From Melaminivora alkalimesophila (GTDB lineage Bacteria; Pseudomonadota; Gammaproteobacteria; Burkholderiales; Burkholderiaceae_C): DNA of 8,343 nucleotides. Below the pieces are notes generated by a model. That model had not been told where the DNA came from and ran no database searches. It saw only the letters and a list, made by a program, of their open reading frames with translations. The stretch spans positions 1 to 8,343 of the forward strand of contig NZ_ALEE01000775.1 of assembly GCF_000282995.1 (NCBI RefSeq), given 5' to 3'. Position numbers and translations under genes: made by a program. Of the stretch, positions 1-8,343 are shown in pieces. Every line of letters starts with the position of its first letter. Position 1 is the stretch's first letter.

Positions 1-312
1 CCCCCGCCGCGCGCGCGCCGGCTCTCGCGGCGCGCGCGCAGCTTCCCGATTGCGCCACGCGTCGAGCTGCGCCCCGATGCCCAGGGCGCGCGCTGGCTGC
101 TGTCGATCACCGCCGGCGACCGCGCCGGCCTGCTCTATGGCGTGGCACGCGTACTCTCGCGCCACGGCGTGTCGGTCCACCTGGCCAAGGTCAGCACGCT
201 CGGCGAGCGGGTGGAGGACAGCTTCCTGGTCGAGGGCGCGGGGCTGCAGGACCCGTCCCGCCGAATGGCCCTGGAGAGCGAGCTGCTGGAAGCCCTGATC
301 GAGGAGGACTGA
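1..312 (+). CDS. glnD: GlnD C-terminal fragment (PII uridylyltransferase/uridylyl-removing enzyme), 5' truncated by window edge
   Basis: The frame that starts at base 1 and stops with TGA at 310-312 gives 103 codons, the end of a much longer protein. An arginine/proline-rich linker (about residues 1-15) leads into an ACT domain: VELRPD, then SITAGDRAGLLYGVARVLS, then VHLAKVSTLGERVEDSFLV. The D-R-x-G-L-L-Y and L-G-E-R-V-E-D-x-F signatures are typical of the second ACT domain of GlnD. In the family, GlnD uridylylates and deuridylylates the PII proteins (GlnB/GlnK) in response to glutamine, and the ACT domains sense glutamine. The nucleotidyltransferase and HD domains would lie to the left of the window. 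The conventional full gene is about 850-900 codons. The next gene begins 44 bp downstream on the same strand, so cotranscription is plausible. The family assignment is confident; whether the full gene is intact cannot be seen. Confidence 0.93.
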   Translation, partial: PPPRARRLSRRARSFPIAPRVELRPDAQGARWLLSITAGDRAGLLYGVARVLSRHGVSVHLAKVSTLGERVEDSFLVEGAGLQDPSRRMALESELLEALIEED

Positions 313-356
313 GCCCTTTCCCACAGCCCTGCAGCGCCGCGGCAGCGGAAGGCACA

Positions 357-788
357 ATGGGCCCGATGCCTGAGCCGTCCCCGCCCGAGATTCCACCGGT
401 GCCCGAGCACCCGCCCCTGCCCGCGCCGATGCGCTGGCTGCTGCTGGCCTTTGCGGTGCTGTCGCTGACCATGGGCATCATTGGCATCGTCGTTCCCGGG
501 CTGCCGACCACCGTCTTCGTGCTGATGGCCGGCTGGGCGGCGGCGCGCAGCTCGCCGCGCCTGCACGCCTGGCTGTGGCGCCACCGGCTGTTCGGCTCCA
601 TGCTGCGCAACTGGGCCGACGGGGGCCGCGTGAGCCGGCGCGCCAAGTGGAGCGCCACCGCCCTGATGGCGCTGTGCGCCGTCGTCATCGTCCTGACGGG
701 CGTGGCGCGCTGGGCGGCGATCCTCGCCTGCACCTGCATGGCCTGCGTGCTGGTCTGGCTCTGGCTGCGGCCCGAGCCCGGGCGCTGA
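357..788 (+). CDS. DUF454/YbaN-family inner-membrane protein
   Basis: A 143-residue protein that matches DUF454 (YbaN-like) from recognisable motifs: GIIGIVVPGLPTTVFVLMAG (about 40-59), then ARSSPRLHAWLWRHRLFG (63-80), then LRNWADGGRVSRRAKWSA (83-100). Hydrophobic stretches at about 27-47, 48-62, 100-115 and 118-136 predict three or four membrane passes. The N-terminal 25 residues are unusually proline- and glutamate-rich and lie before the first helix. The ATG at 357 has GGAAGG at 347-352, a slightly short spacing of 4; the ATG at 366 (13 nt from the same motif) is an alternative that removes three residues. The biochemical function of the family is not established. It lies 44 bp after glnD in the same orientation, probably read from the same transcript, with the tRNA-Asn promoter starting right after its stop. 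Confidence 0.85.
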   Translation: MGPMPEPSPPEIPPVPEHPPLPAPMRWLLLAFAVLSLTMGIIGIVVPGLPTTVFVLMAGWAAARSSPRLHAWLWRHRLFGSMLRNWADGGRVSRRAKWSATALMALCAVVIVLTGVARWAAILACTCMACVLVWLWLRPEPGR

Positions 789-791
789 AGC

Positions 792-821
792 TTCCTTCCC
801 GCCATTTTTTCTGTATATAAT
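792..821 (+). promoter_or_regulatory. Sigma-70-type promoter of the tRNA-Asn gene
   Basis: A perfect TATAAT lies at 816-821, about 12 bp before the mature tRNA 5' end. The best -35 candidate is the weak TTCCTT at 792-797 with an 18 bp spacer, sharing only the first two bases with TTGACA. The region between is T-rich. The -10 assignment is firm from its position in front of a stable RNA gene; the -35 is tentative. Confidence 0.65.
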
Positions 822-832
822 CATGGTCTTGT

Positions 833-908
833 TCCTCGATAGCTCAGTCGGTAGAGCGCCGGACTGTTAATCCGTAGGTCCCTGGTTCGAGCCCAGGTCG
901 AGGAGCCA
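833..908 (+). tRNA. tRNA-Asn (anticodon GTT), CCA encoded
   Basis: This is a 76-nt cloverleaf. Acceptor arms TCCTCGA (833-839) and TCGAGGA (898-904) pair perfectly, followed by discriminator G905 and genomic CCA 906-908. The D-stem is GCTC/GAGC (842-845/854-857). The anticodon loop CTGTTAA (864-870) carries GTT at 866-868, which reads AAC/AAU. The T-arm has CTGGTTCGAGCCCAG. The anticodon stem (859-863 with 871-875) has four pairs plus a C-T apposition at its outer end, where the E. coli tRNA-Asn has a G-U wobble. The gene has its own promoter and terminator and is monocistronic. Confidence 0.97.
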
Positions 909-913
909 AGATG

Positions 914-950
914 AAAAGCCATCCTGATTTGCGTCCGGATGGCTTTTTTT
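914..950 (+). terminator. Intrinsic terminator after tRNA-Asn (possibly bidirectional)
   Basis: AAAAGCCATCC (914-924) pairs with GGATGGCTTTT (937-947) to give an 11-bp stem with a 12-nt loop, followed by a run of seven T at 944-950. It starts six bases after the tRNA CCA, so it ends the tRNA transcript. Read on the minus strand the same stem is followed by only four T, so it could act as a weak back-up stop for icd, whose stop codon is about 85 bp away. Confidence 0.9.
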
Positions 951-987
951 CGTGCCTTGTACAGGCAACGGGCCCGCAGGCCGGCCT

Positions 988-1013
988 GCCCGGCCGCGCA
1001 GCGCGGGCCGGGC
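988..1013 (-). terminator. GC-rich hairpin downstream of icd, possible transcript 3'-end structure
   Basis: GCCCGGCC (988-995) pairs with GGCCGGGC (1006-1013), and the GCGC repeats inside (996-999, 1001-1004) can extend the stem around a G bulge. It lies about 20 bp past the icd stop on the minus strand. A second perfect 14-bp palindrome, GCAGGCCGGCCTGC, sits at 976-989 and overlaps its base, so the two structures would compete. No T tract follows, so this is not a classical intrinsic terminator; it may stabilise the 3' end or act with Rho or with the hairpin at 914-950. Confidence 0.45.
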
Positions 1014-1033
1014 TGCCGCCTTGCAGGTGCGCC

Positions 1034-2293
<1,260 letters not shown>

Positions 2294-2369
2294 GGGCATG
2301 GTCTCCAAGTGAACGCAGTGATGGGGACGGGGCAGGCCCCGGTGCGGCTCCGGGCCGCTGTGACGGGGG

Positions 2370-2387
2370 AAATTCTAGCGACAACCC
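2370..2387 (-). promoter_or_regulatory. Candidate icd promoter core (TAGAAT -10)
   Basis: On the minus strand TAGAAT occupies 2377 down to 2372, in the only A/T-rich patch before icd. It predicts transcript start near 2365 and a leader of about 70 nt. The -35 position is poor (GGTTCG or TTCGTG depending on spacing). The block GGGTT-NN-CGC-TAGAATTT is closely repeated upstream of the second IDH gene at 5515-5533, which supports its being functional. This is inference from sequence only. Confidence 0.45.
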
Positions 2388-2438
2388 CTTTTCACGAACC
2401 CCCATCCCCACGCGCCATCGGCGGCATCGGCAGCCCCT

Positions 2439-2507
2439 CGCCTGCCCGTGCGGCCCGCGAAAACCCGCAAAATGGCGGTTTTGTCCCGCCCGCCTGCCGA
2501 TCCGGCA
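2439..2507. repeat. Direct and inverted repeats in the icd/DUF192 divergent region
   Basis: The element CGCCTGCC-N4-CGGC occurs at 2439-2454 and again at 2492-2507, with starts 53 bp apart, close to five helical turns. Between them lies an imperfect stem: AAAACC-C-GC (2461-2469) against GCGGTTTT (2476-2483), with one bulged C and a 6-nt loop. In addition ATCGGCAG (2426-2433) is the exact inverse of CTGCCGAT (2495-2502). The rest of 2294-2551 shows no other convincing element. These could be operators for a regulator of either divergent gene, or chance in GC-rich DNA. Confidence 0.35.
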
Positions 2508-2551
2508 AGCCCCTTTCCTGCCATCCCGACGTTGATCCGATCGCCCGCGCC

Positions 2552-3040
2552 ATGGTCCGCCCTCTTGCCCCCTTCTCGACCCTTTCCTCCCTCCTCACGC
2601 AGGGGCTCGCGGCCCTGGCGCTGGTGGCCGGCGCCTGCAGCGCGGCCGCCCAGGACGCTCCGCAGCTGAACCTGCCGCGCACCGAACTGGCCGTGGGCAT
2701 GCACCGCATCGAGGCCCAGGTGGCGCGCACGCCCGGCCAGCGCCAGGTCGGCCTGATGATGCGCCGCGACATGCCCTCCCACGAGGGGATGCTGTTCGTC
2801 TTCGAGCAGCCCGCCATCCAGTGCTTCTGGATGAAGAACACGCTGCTGCCCCTCACCGCTGCCTTCCTCGAGGACGACGGCACCATCGTCAACCTCGCTG
2901 ACATGCAACCCCAGAGCGAGGATTCGCACTGCTCGGCCCGGCCGGTGCGCTACGTGCTGGAGATGAACCAGGGCTGGTTCAGGCAGCGCGGCCTCAAGGC
3001 CGGCGCCCGCCTCACGGGCGGACCCTTCGCCGCAAGGTAG
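2552..3040 (+). CDS. DUF192 family protein, probably exported
   Basis: The 162-residue product has an N-terminal hydrophobic stretch (about 16-29, [14 protein letters not shown]) followed by CSAAAQDA, consistent with a Sec signal peptide cut after AAA near residue 33. The cysteine at 29 is not in a good lipobox (AGA-C), so a lipoprotein is less likely. The mature part is a DUF192 domain: [16 protein letters not shown] (59-74), [10 protein letters not shown] (78-87), [11 protein letters not shown] (91-101), then [13 protein letters not shown] and an [16 protein letters not shown] segment. C91 and C127 are the only cysteines left after signal removal. The family has no established biochemical role. 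The frame stays open far upstream, but the ATG at 2552 is the sensible start because the domain begins about 40 residues later and the leader looks like a signal peptide; no clear Shine-Dalgarno precedes it. It is divergent from icd and convergent with icd2. Confidence 0.85.
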   Translation: MVRPLAPFSTLSSLLTQGLAALALVAGACSAAAQDAPQLNLPRTELAVGMHRIEAQVARTPGQRQVGLMMRRDMPSHEGMLFVFEQPAIQCFWMKNTLLPLTAAFLEDDGTIVNLADMQPQSEDSHCSARPVRYVLEMNQGWFRQRGLKAGARLTGGPFAAR

Positions 3041-3062
3041 GGCGGCGCGCGCGCACGAGCAA

Positions 3063-3119
3063 AGCCGACTGCCCTTGCGGGCCGTCGGCTCTGGGGGCCG
3101 GGGCACGCGCCTGCCCCGG
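3063..3119. terminator. Tandem hairpins between convergent DUF192 gene and icd2
   Basis: The first hairpin pairs AGCCGAC (3063-3069) with GTCGGCT (3084-3090) and GCCC (3071-3074) with GGGC (3079-3082) around a TTGC loop. On the minus strand it ends in a short TTT, so it may stop icd2 transcription; on the plus strand no T run follows. The second is a perfect 8-bp stem, CCGGGGCA (3098-3105) with TGCCCCGG (3112-3119), loop of 6, and no T run. Together they occupy most of the 98-bp gap between two stop codons, the expected place for a shared transcription barrier. Confidence 0.5.
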
Positions 3120-3138
3120 AGTGCGCTCGGGCGGCCGC

Positions 3139-5376
<2,238 letters not shown>

Positions 5377-5492
5377 CCGTGTCTTTCAAGTCAACAAAAA
5401 CGCAGAACTGGGGCTCGGTCGCACAGCAGCGCGCACGGGCGGCGGCGACCGTCCCCATTGTCCGTGACCGGCAGCGCCAACATCCCGTTTTT

Positions 5493-5533
5493 CGCAATTC
5501 TGTACCGCAATGCAAAATTCTAAGCGTTAACCC
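5493..5533 (-). promoter_or_regulatory. Candidate icd2 promoter/operator region in the A/T-rich island
   Basis: The 286-bp gap between icd2 and clpA is GC-rich except for about 5487-5530. There TAGAAT lies on the minus strand at 5522 down to 5517, inside a block (5515-5533) nearly matching the one before icd. No good -35 is visible at normal spacing. Just downstream, CGCAAT is repeated at 5493-5498 and 5506-5511 (plus-strand reading) and GCAAAATTC follows at 5512-5520, a candidate operator. Starting from this box the icd2 leader would be about 130 nt. The remainder of the gap (5377-5486, 5534-5577) shows nothing I can name. Confidence 0.4.
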
Positions 5534-5577
5534 TGATTCGCCGGCCGCCTGGGCCGACCCCCACCGGGCCGGGCCCC

Positions 5578-5605
5578 AAAAAAAACGCTGCCCGAAGGCA
5601 GCGGT
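5578..5605 (-). terminator. Strong intrinsic terminator of clpA
   Basis: On the minus strand CGCTGCC (5603-5597) pairs with GGCAGCG (5592-5586) around a TTCG loop closed by C-G, the extra-stable UUCG tetraloop, and is followed by eight T (5585-5578). It sits about 60 bp after the clpA stop and separates clpA from icd2. Confidence 0.95.
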
Positions 5606-5624
5606 TTATGAAGACGAGACAGCA

Positions 5625-5647
5625 CAGGCGCGGCAGATGCGCGCCTG
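5625..5647 (-). other. Hairpin just after the clpA stop
   Basis: CAGGCGCG (5625-5632) and CGCGCCTG (5640-5647) form a perfect 8-bp stem with a 7-nt loop, 15 bp after the clpA stop and 20 bp before the intrinsic terminator. There is no T run, so it is probably a 3' UTR structure that could protect the message rather than a terminator. Confidence 0.5.
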
Positions 5648-5662
5648 CAAGCCACCCTTTCT

Positions 5663-8011
5663 TCAGTCGGCGGTCGCCTCCTCCGGCTCGGCAGGCTCGG
5701 ACTTGGCGCCGCGCTCCTTCTTGGGCAGCGGCTGGATATCGAGCTTGACCTCGGCCGTCTCGGCGCCCTTCTCGTCGGTCTTCTCCTCGATGTCGACCGT
5801 CAGGCGCCCGCCCTCGGTGAGGCGACCGAACAGCAGCTCGTCGGCCAGCGCCTTGCGGATCATGTCCTGGATCAGGCGCTGCATGGGCCGCGCGCCCATC
5901 AGTGGATCGAAGCCCTTCTTCGCCAGGTGCTTGCGCAGCGTGTCGGTGAAGGTGACCTCGACCTTCTTCTCGGCCAGCTGCTGCTCCAGTTGCAGCAGGA
6001 ACTTGTCCACCACGCGCAGGATGACCTGCTCGTCCAGCGGCTTGAAGCTCACCACGGCATCCAGGCGGTTCCTGAACTCCGGCGTGAACAGGCGCTTGAT
6101 GTCGGCCATCTCGTCGCCCGCCTGGCGCGGGTTGGTGAAGCCGATGGTCGCCTTGTTCATGGTCTCGGCCCCCGCGTTCGTCGTCATGATGATGATGACG
6201 TTGCGGAAGTCGGCCTTGCGCCCGTTGTTGTCGGTCAGCGTGCCGTGGTCCATGACCTGCAGCAGCACGTTGAAGATGTCCGGGTGCGCCTTCTCGATCT
6301 CGTCGAGCAGCAGCACCGAGTGCGGCTTCTTGGTGATGGCCTCGGTCAGCAGACCACCCTGGTCGAAGCCCACGTAGCCCGGGGGCGCGCCGATCAGGCG
6401 GCTCACGGCGTGGCGCTCCATGTACTCCGACATGTCGAAGCGGATCAGCTCGACGCCCATGATGTAGGCCAGCTGCTTGGCGGCCTCGGTCTTGCCGACG
6501 CCCGTGGGGCCGGAGAACAGGAAGGAGCCGATCGGCTTGTCGCCCTTGCCCAGGCCCGAGCGCGCCATCTTCACGCTGGCGGCCAGCACCTCCAGCGCCT
6601 TGTCCTGGCCAAAGACCACGCTCTTCAAGTCACGCTCGAGCGTCTGCAGCTTGCTGCGGTCGTCGTTGCTGACGTTGGCGGGCGGGATGCGGGCGATCTT
6701 CGCGACGATCTCCTCGATCTCGGTCTTGCCGATGGTCTTCTTGCGCTTGGAGGGCACCAGGATGCGCTGCGCCGCCCCGGCCTCGTCGATCACGTCGATG
6801 GCCTTGTCGGGCAGGTGCCGGTCGTTGATGTACTTGGCCGACAGCTCGGCCGCGGCCTGCAGCGCGGCGGCGGCGTACTTGACGCTGTGGTGCTCCTCGA
6901 AGCGGCTCTTGAGGCCCTTGAGGATGTCCACCGTCTCGGCGACCGTCGGCTCGACCACGTCCACCTTCTGGAAGCGCCGCGACAGCGCCGCATCCTTCTC
7001 GAAGATGCCGCGGTACTCGGTGAAGGTGGTCGCGCCGATGCACTTGAGCTGGCCCGAGGACAGCGCGGGCTTGAGCAGGTTGGAGGCGTCCAGCGTCCCG
7101 CCCGATGCGGCGCCGGCGCCGATCAGCGTGTGGATCTCGTCGATGAACAGGATGGCGTTGGGCTTGTCCTTGAGGCTCTTCAAGACGCCCTTGAGGCGCT
7201 GCTCGAAGTCGCCGCGGTACTTGGTGCCCGCCAGCAGCGCGCCCATGTCCAGCGAGTACACCGTGGCCTCGGAGAGGATCTCCGGCACGTCGCCCTGGGT
7301 GATGCGCCAGGCCAGCCCTTCAGCGATCGCCGTCTTGCCCACGCCGGCTTCACCCACCAGGAGCGGGTTGTTCTTGCGGCGGCGGCACAGGATCTGGATG
7401 GTGCGCTCGACCTCGTAGTTGCGGCCGATCAGCGGATCGATCTTGCCGTCCTTGGCCGCCTGGTTGAGGTTCAGCGTGTATTGCTCCAGCGGCGAGGCCT
7501 TCTCGCTGCGCTCGCCCTGTGCGCCTTCCTCGGCCTCGGCCTGGTTCTCGGCCTTGGCAGGCTCCTGCGGCTCGCCCTTCTTGATGCCGTGGGCGATGTA
7601 GTTCACCACGTCCAGACGCGTCACCCCCTGCTGGTGCAGGTAGTAGACGGCGTGCGAATCCTTCTCGCCATAGATGGCGACCAGCACGTTCGCGCCGGTC
7701 ACTTCCTTCTTGCCGTTGCCGGTGGACTGCACGTGCATGATGGCGCGCTGGATCACGCGCTGGAAGCCCAGCGTGGGCTGCGTGTCCACCTCGTCGCTGC
7801 CGGCGACTTGCGGGGTGTTGTCTTTGATGAAATTGGTCAGCGATGCGCGCAGGTCGTCGAGATTTGCGGCGCATGCGCGCAGCACTTCGGCTGCGCTGGG
7901 GTTATCGAGCAATGCAAGCAGCAGATGCTCCACGGTGATGAACTCGTGGCGCTGCTGACGGGCCTCGACGAAGGCCATGTGCAAGCTGACTTCCAGTTCC
8001 TGGGCAATCAT
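5663..8011 (-). CDS. clpA: ClpA, ATP-dependent unfoldase subunit of ClpAP protease
   Basis: The 782-residue class-I Hsp100 protein unfolds substrates and threads them into ClpP in the cytosol. In order: the Clp-N domain (1 to about 143, with HEFITVEHLLLALL), an acidic linker rich in E, A and Q (about 146-172), AAA domain 1 with Walker A GEAGVGKT (220-227), Walker B ILFIDE (287-292) and arginines 345-346, then AAA domain 2 with Walker A GPTGVGKT (501-508), Walker B LLLDE (567-571), the ClpP-docking tripeptide IGF at 623-625, FRNRLD (646-651) and sensor-2 GARP (706-709). There is no ClpB-type middle domain, and the IGF loop fits a ClpP partner, so it is ClpA rather than ClpB. The tail after about 740 is a charged extension (K/E/P/A rich), making it longer than the 758-aa E. 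coli protein. The ATG at 8009-8011 is set by AGGAG (8019-8023) 7 nt upstream. clpS lies 59 bp upstream on the same strand. Confidence 0.98.
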   Translation of the reverse strand: MIAQELEVSLHMAFVEARQQRHEFITVEHLLLALLDNPSAAEVLRACAANLDDLRASLTNFIKDNTPQVAGSDEVDTQPTLGFQRVIQRAIMHVQSTGNGKKEVTGANVLVAIYGEKDSHAVYYLHQQGVTRLDVVNYIAHGIKKGEPQEPAKAENQAEAEEGAQGERSEKASPLEQYTLNLNQAAKDGKIDPLIGRNYEVERTIQILCRRRKNNPLLVGEAGVGKTAIAEGLAWRITQGDVPEILSEATVYSLDMGALLAGTKYRGDFEQRLKGVLKSLKDKPNAILFIDEIHTLIGAGAASGGTLDASNLLKPALSSGQLKCIGATTFTEYRGIFEKDAALSRRFQKVDVVEPTVAETVDILKGLKSRFEEHHSVKYAAAALQAAAELSAKYINDRHLPDKAIDVIDEAGAAQRILVPSKRKKTIGKTEIEEIVAKIARIPPANVSNDDRSKLQTLERDLKSVVFGQDKALEVLAASVKMARSGLGKGDKPIGSFLFSGPTGVGKTEAAKQLAYIMGVELIRFDMSEYMERHAVSRLIGAPPGYVGFDQGGLLTEAITKKPHSVLLLDEIEKAHPDIFNVLLQVMDHGTLTDNNGRKADFRNVIIIMTTNAGAETMNKATIGFTNPRQAGDEMADIKRLFTPEFRNRLDAVVSFKPLDEQVILRVVDKFLLQLEQQLAEKKVEVTFTDTLRKHLAKKGFDPLMGARPMQRLIQDMIRKALADELLFGRLTEGGRLTVDIEEKTDEKGAETAEVKLDIQPLPKKERGAKSEPAEPEEATAD

Positions 8012-8070
8012 TTGAGAACTCCTATGTGCTTGCGCGTGAGGGATGACTGTAGTTCGGGTGCAGGGGCCAC

Positions 8071-8343
8071 TTATTCAACGGGCTCGCTCAGGCATTGCAA
8101 TGGGTGGCCGGCGTCGCGCGCGGCGCTGAGGACCTGCTCCACCTTGGTCGCCGCGACGTCCCGGGTATAGACCCCACAGACGCCTTTGCCGTCCAGATGG
8201 ATCTTGAGCATGATGCGCGTGGCCGCTTCGCGGTCCTTGTTGAAGAACTCTTGTAGGACCACGACCACGAACTCCATCGGGGTGTAGTCGTCATTGAGCA
8301 TGACGACCTGGTACATCTGCGGCGGTCGCGTTTTCTGAGGCCG
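8071..8343 (-). CDS. clpS: ClpS adaptor, N-terminus beyond the window edge
   Basis: The 90 visible codons run off the right edge. The frame stays open upstream of the internal ATG at 8314-8316 (residues RPQKTRPPQ precede [16 protein letters not shown]), as in other ClpS proteins where MYxV is internal, so that ATG is not the start. ClpS binds the ClpA N-domain and delivers N-end-rule substrates (N-terminal L, F, W, Y) to ClpAP. The binding-pocket residues are present: N-D-D in [10 protein letters not shown], the methionine of TPMEF, and the histidine of [14 protein letters not shown]. The TAA stop is at 8071-8073. The 59-bp gap to clpA holds the clpA ribosome site and no terminator, so the two are probably one operon whose promoter lies outside the window. 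Confidence 0.96.
   Translation of the reverse strand, partial: RPQKTRPPQMYQVVMLNDDYTPMEFVVVVLQEFFNKDREAATRIMLKIHLDGKGVCGVYTRDVAATKVEQVLSAARDAGHPLQCLSEPVE

Noticed and set aside
8..39. Alternating CG runs forming an inverted repeat (Z-DNA-like or regulatory)
   Set aside because: They lie inside the glnD coding frame and encode the arginine/alanine-rich linker before the ACT domain, so coding use explains them well enough.
135..824. Minus-strand frames of 204-229 codons antisense to glnD and the DUF454 gene
   Set aside because: Both plus-strand proteins have clear family motifs; the antisense products are proline/arginine/glutamine-rich with no domain.
833..1033. tRNA-Asn as an integration site (attachment site) for a mobile element
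   Set aside because: tRNA 3' ends are common attachment sites, but no repeat of the tRNA 3' end, integrase or foreign-looking DNA follows; the next gene is core icd.
2294..2308. Earlier icd starts at TTG 2306-2308 or ATG 2297-2299
   Set aside because: The TTG overlaps the GGAG ribosome site and the first ATG is only 3 nt from it; the ATG at 2291-2293 has the proper 9-nt spacing.
5927..8170. 747-codon open frame on the plus strand antisense to clpA and the clpS end
   Set aside because: Same GC-bias artefact; it runs across the clpA-clpS gap and the product is low-complexity V/L/R/H/D/G with no domain.

Overview
The window is a GC-rich (by eye roughly two-thirds G+C) chromosomal segment of a betaproteobacterium, most likely a Burkholderiales member close to the Comamonadaceae. 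This rests on the protein sequences (GlnD C-terminus, Icd, monomeric IDH, ClpA, ClpS), the tRNA-Asn sequence and the codon usage; the assignment comes from recognition, not from a search. Nothing looks mobile or phage-derived: there are no transposases, integrases, CRISPR repeats or duplicated tRNA ends.

Layout, left to right. The left edge holds the last 102 codons of glnD (+), the PII uridylyltransferase, ending in its second ACT domain. A small DUF454/YbaN inner-membrane protein follows 44 bp later on the same strand. A tRNA-Asn(GTT) gene comes next, with a visible -10 box and a strong intrinsic terminator. The NADP-dependent homodimer-type isocitrate dehydrogenase icd is on the minus strand. 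A divergent intergenic region (2294-2551) separates it from a secreted DUF192 protein (+). Convergent to that is the unrelated monomeric-type NADP isocitrate dehydrogenase (-). The right end holds clpA (-) with a textbook terminator, and upstream of it clpS (-), whose N-terminus is cut off by the window edge.

How the genes relate. Two non-homologous-looking enzymes catalysing the same TCA-cycle step (isocitrate + NADP+ to 2-oxoglutarate + CO2 + NADPH) lie about 850 bp apart. Both keep their catalytic and NADP-binding residues, so both should be active. Their upstream regions share a similar block of about 18 bp containing TAGAAT, which may be a common promoter type. 2-Oxoglutarate is the carbon signal read by the PII/GlnD nitrogen-sensing system, but the closeness of glnD may be coincidence. 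ClpS and ClpA form the N-end-rule adaptor and unfoldase pair that feeds ClpP.

Most of the window is well-conserved core metabolism and proteostasis. I do not see a novel multi-gene system. The points most worth checking are the paired IDH isozymes with their shared upstream block, the repeats in the icd/DUF192 divergent region, the icd2 leader repeats, and the charged C-terminal tail of ClpA. Very long open frames antisense to icd, icd2 and clpA are GC-driven shadows and are not annotated.
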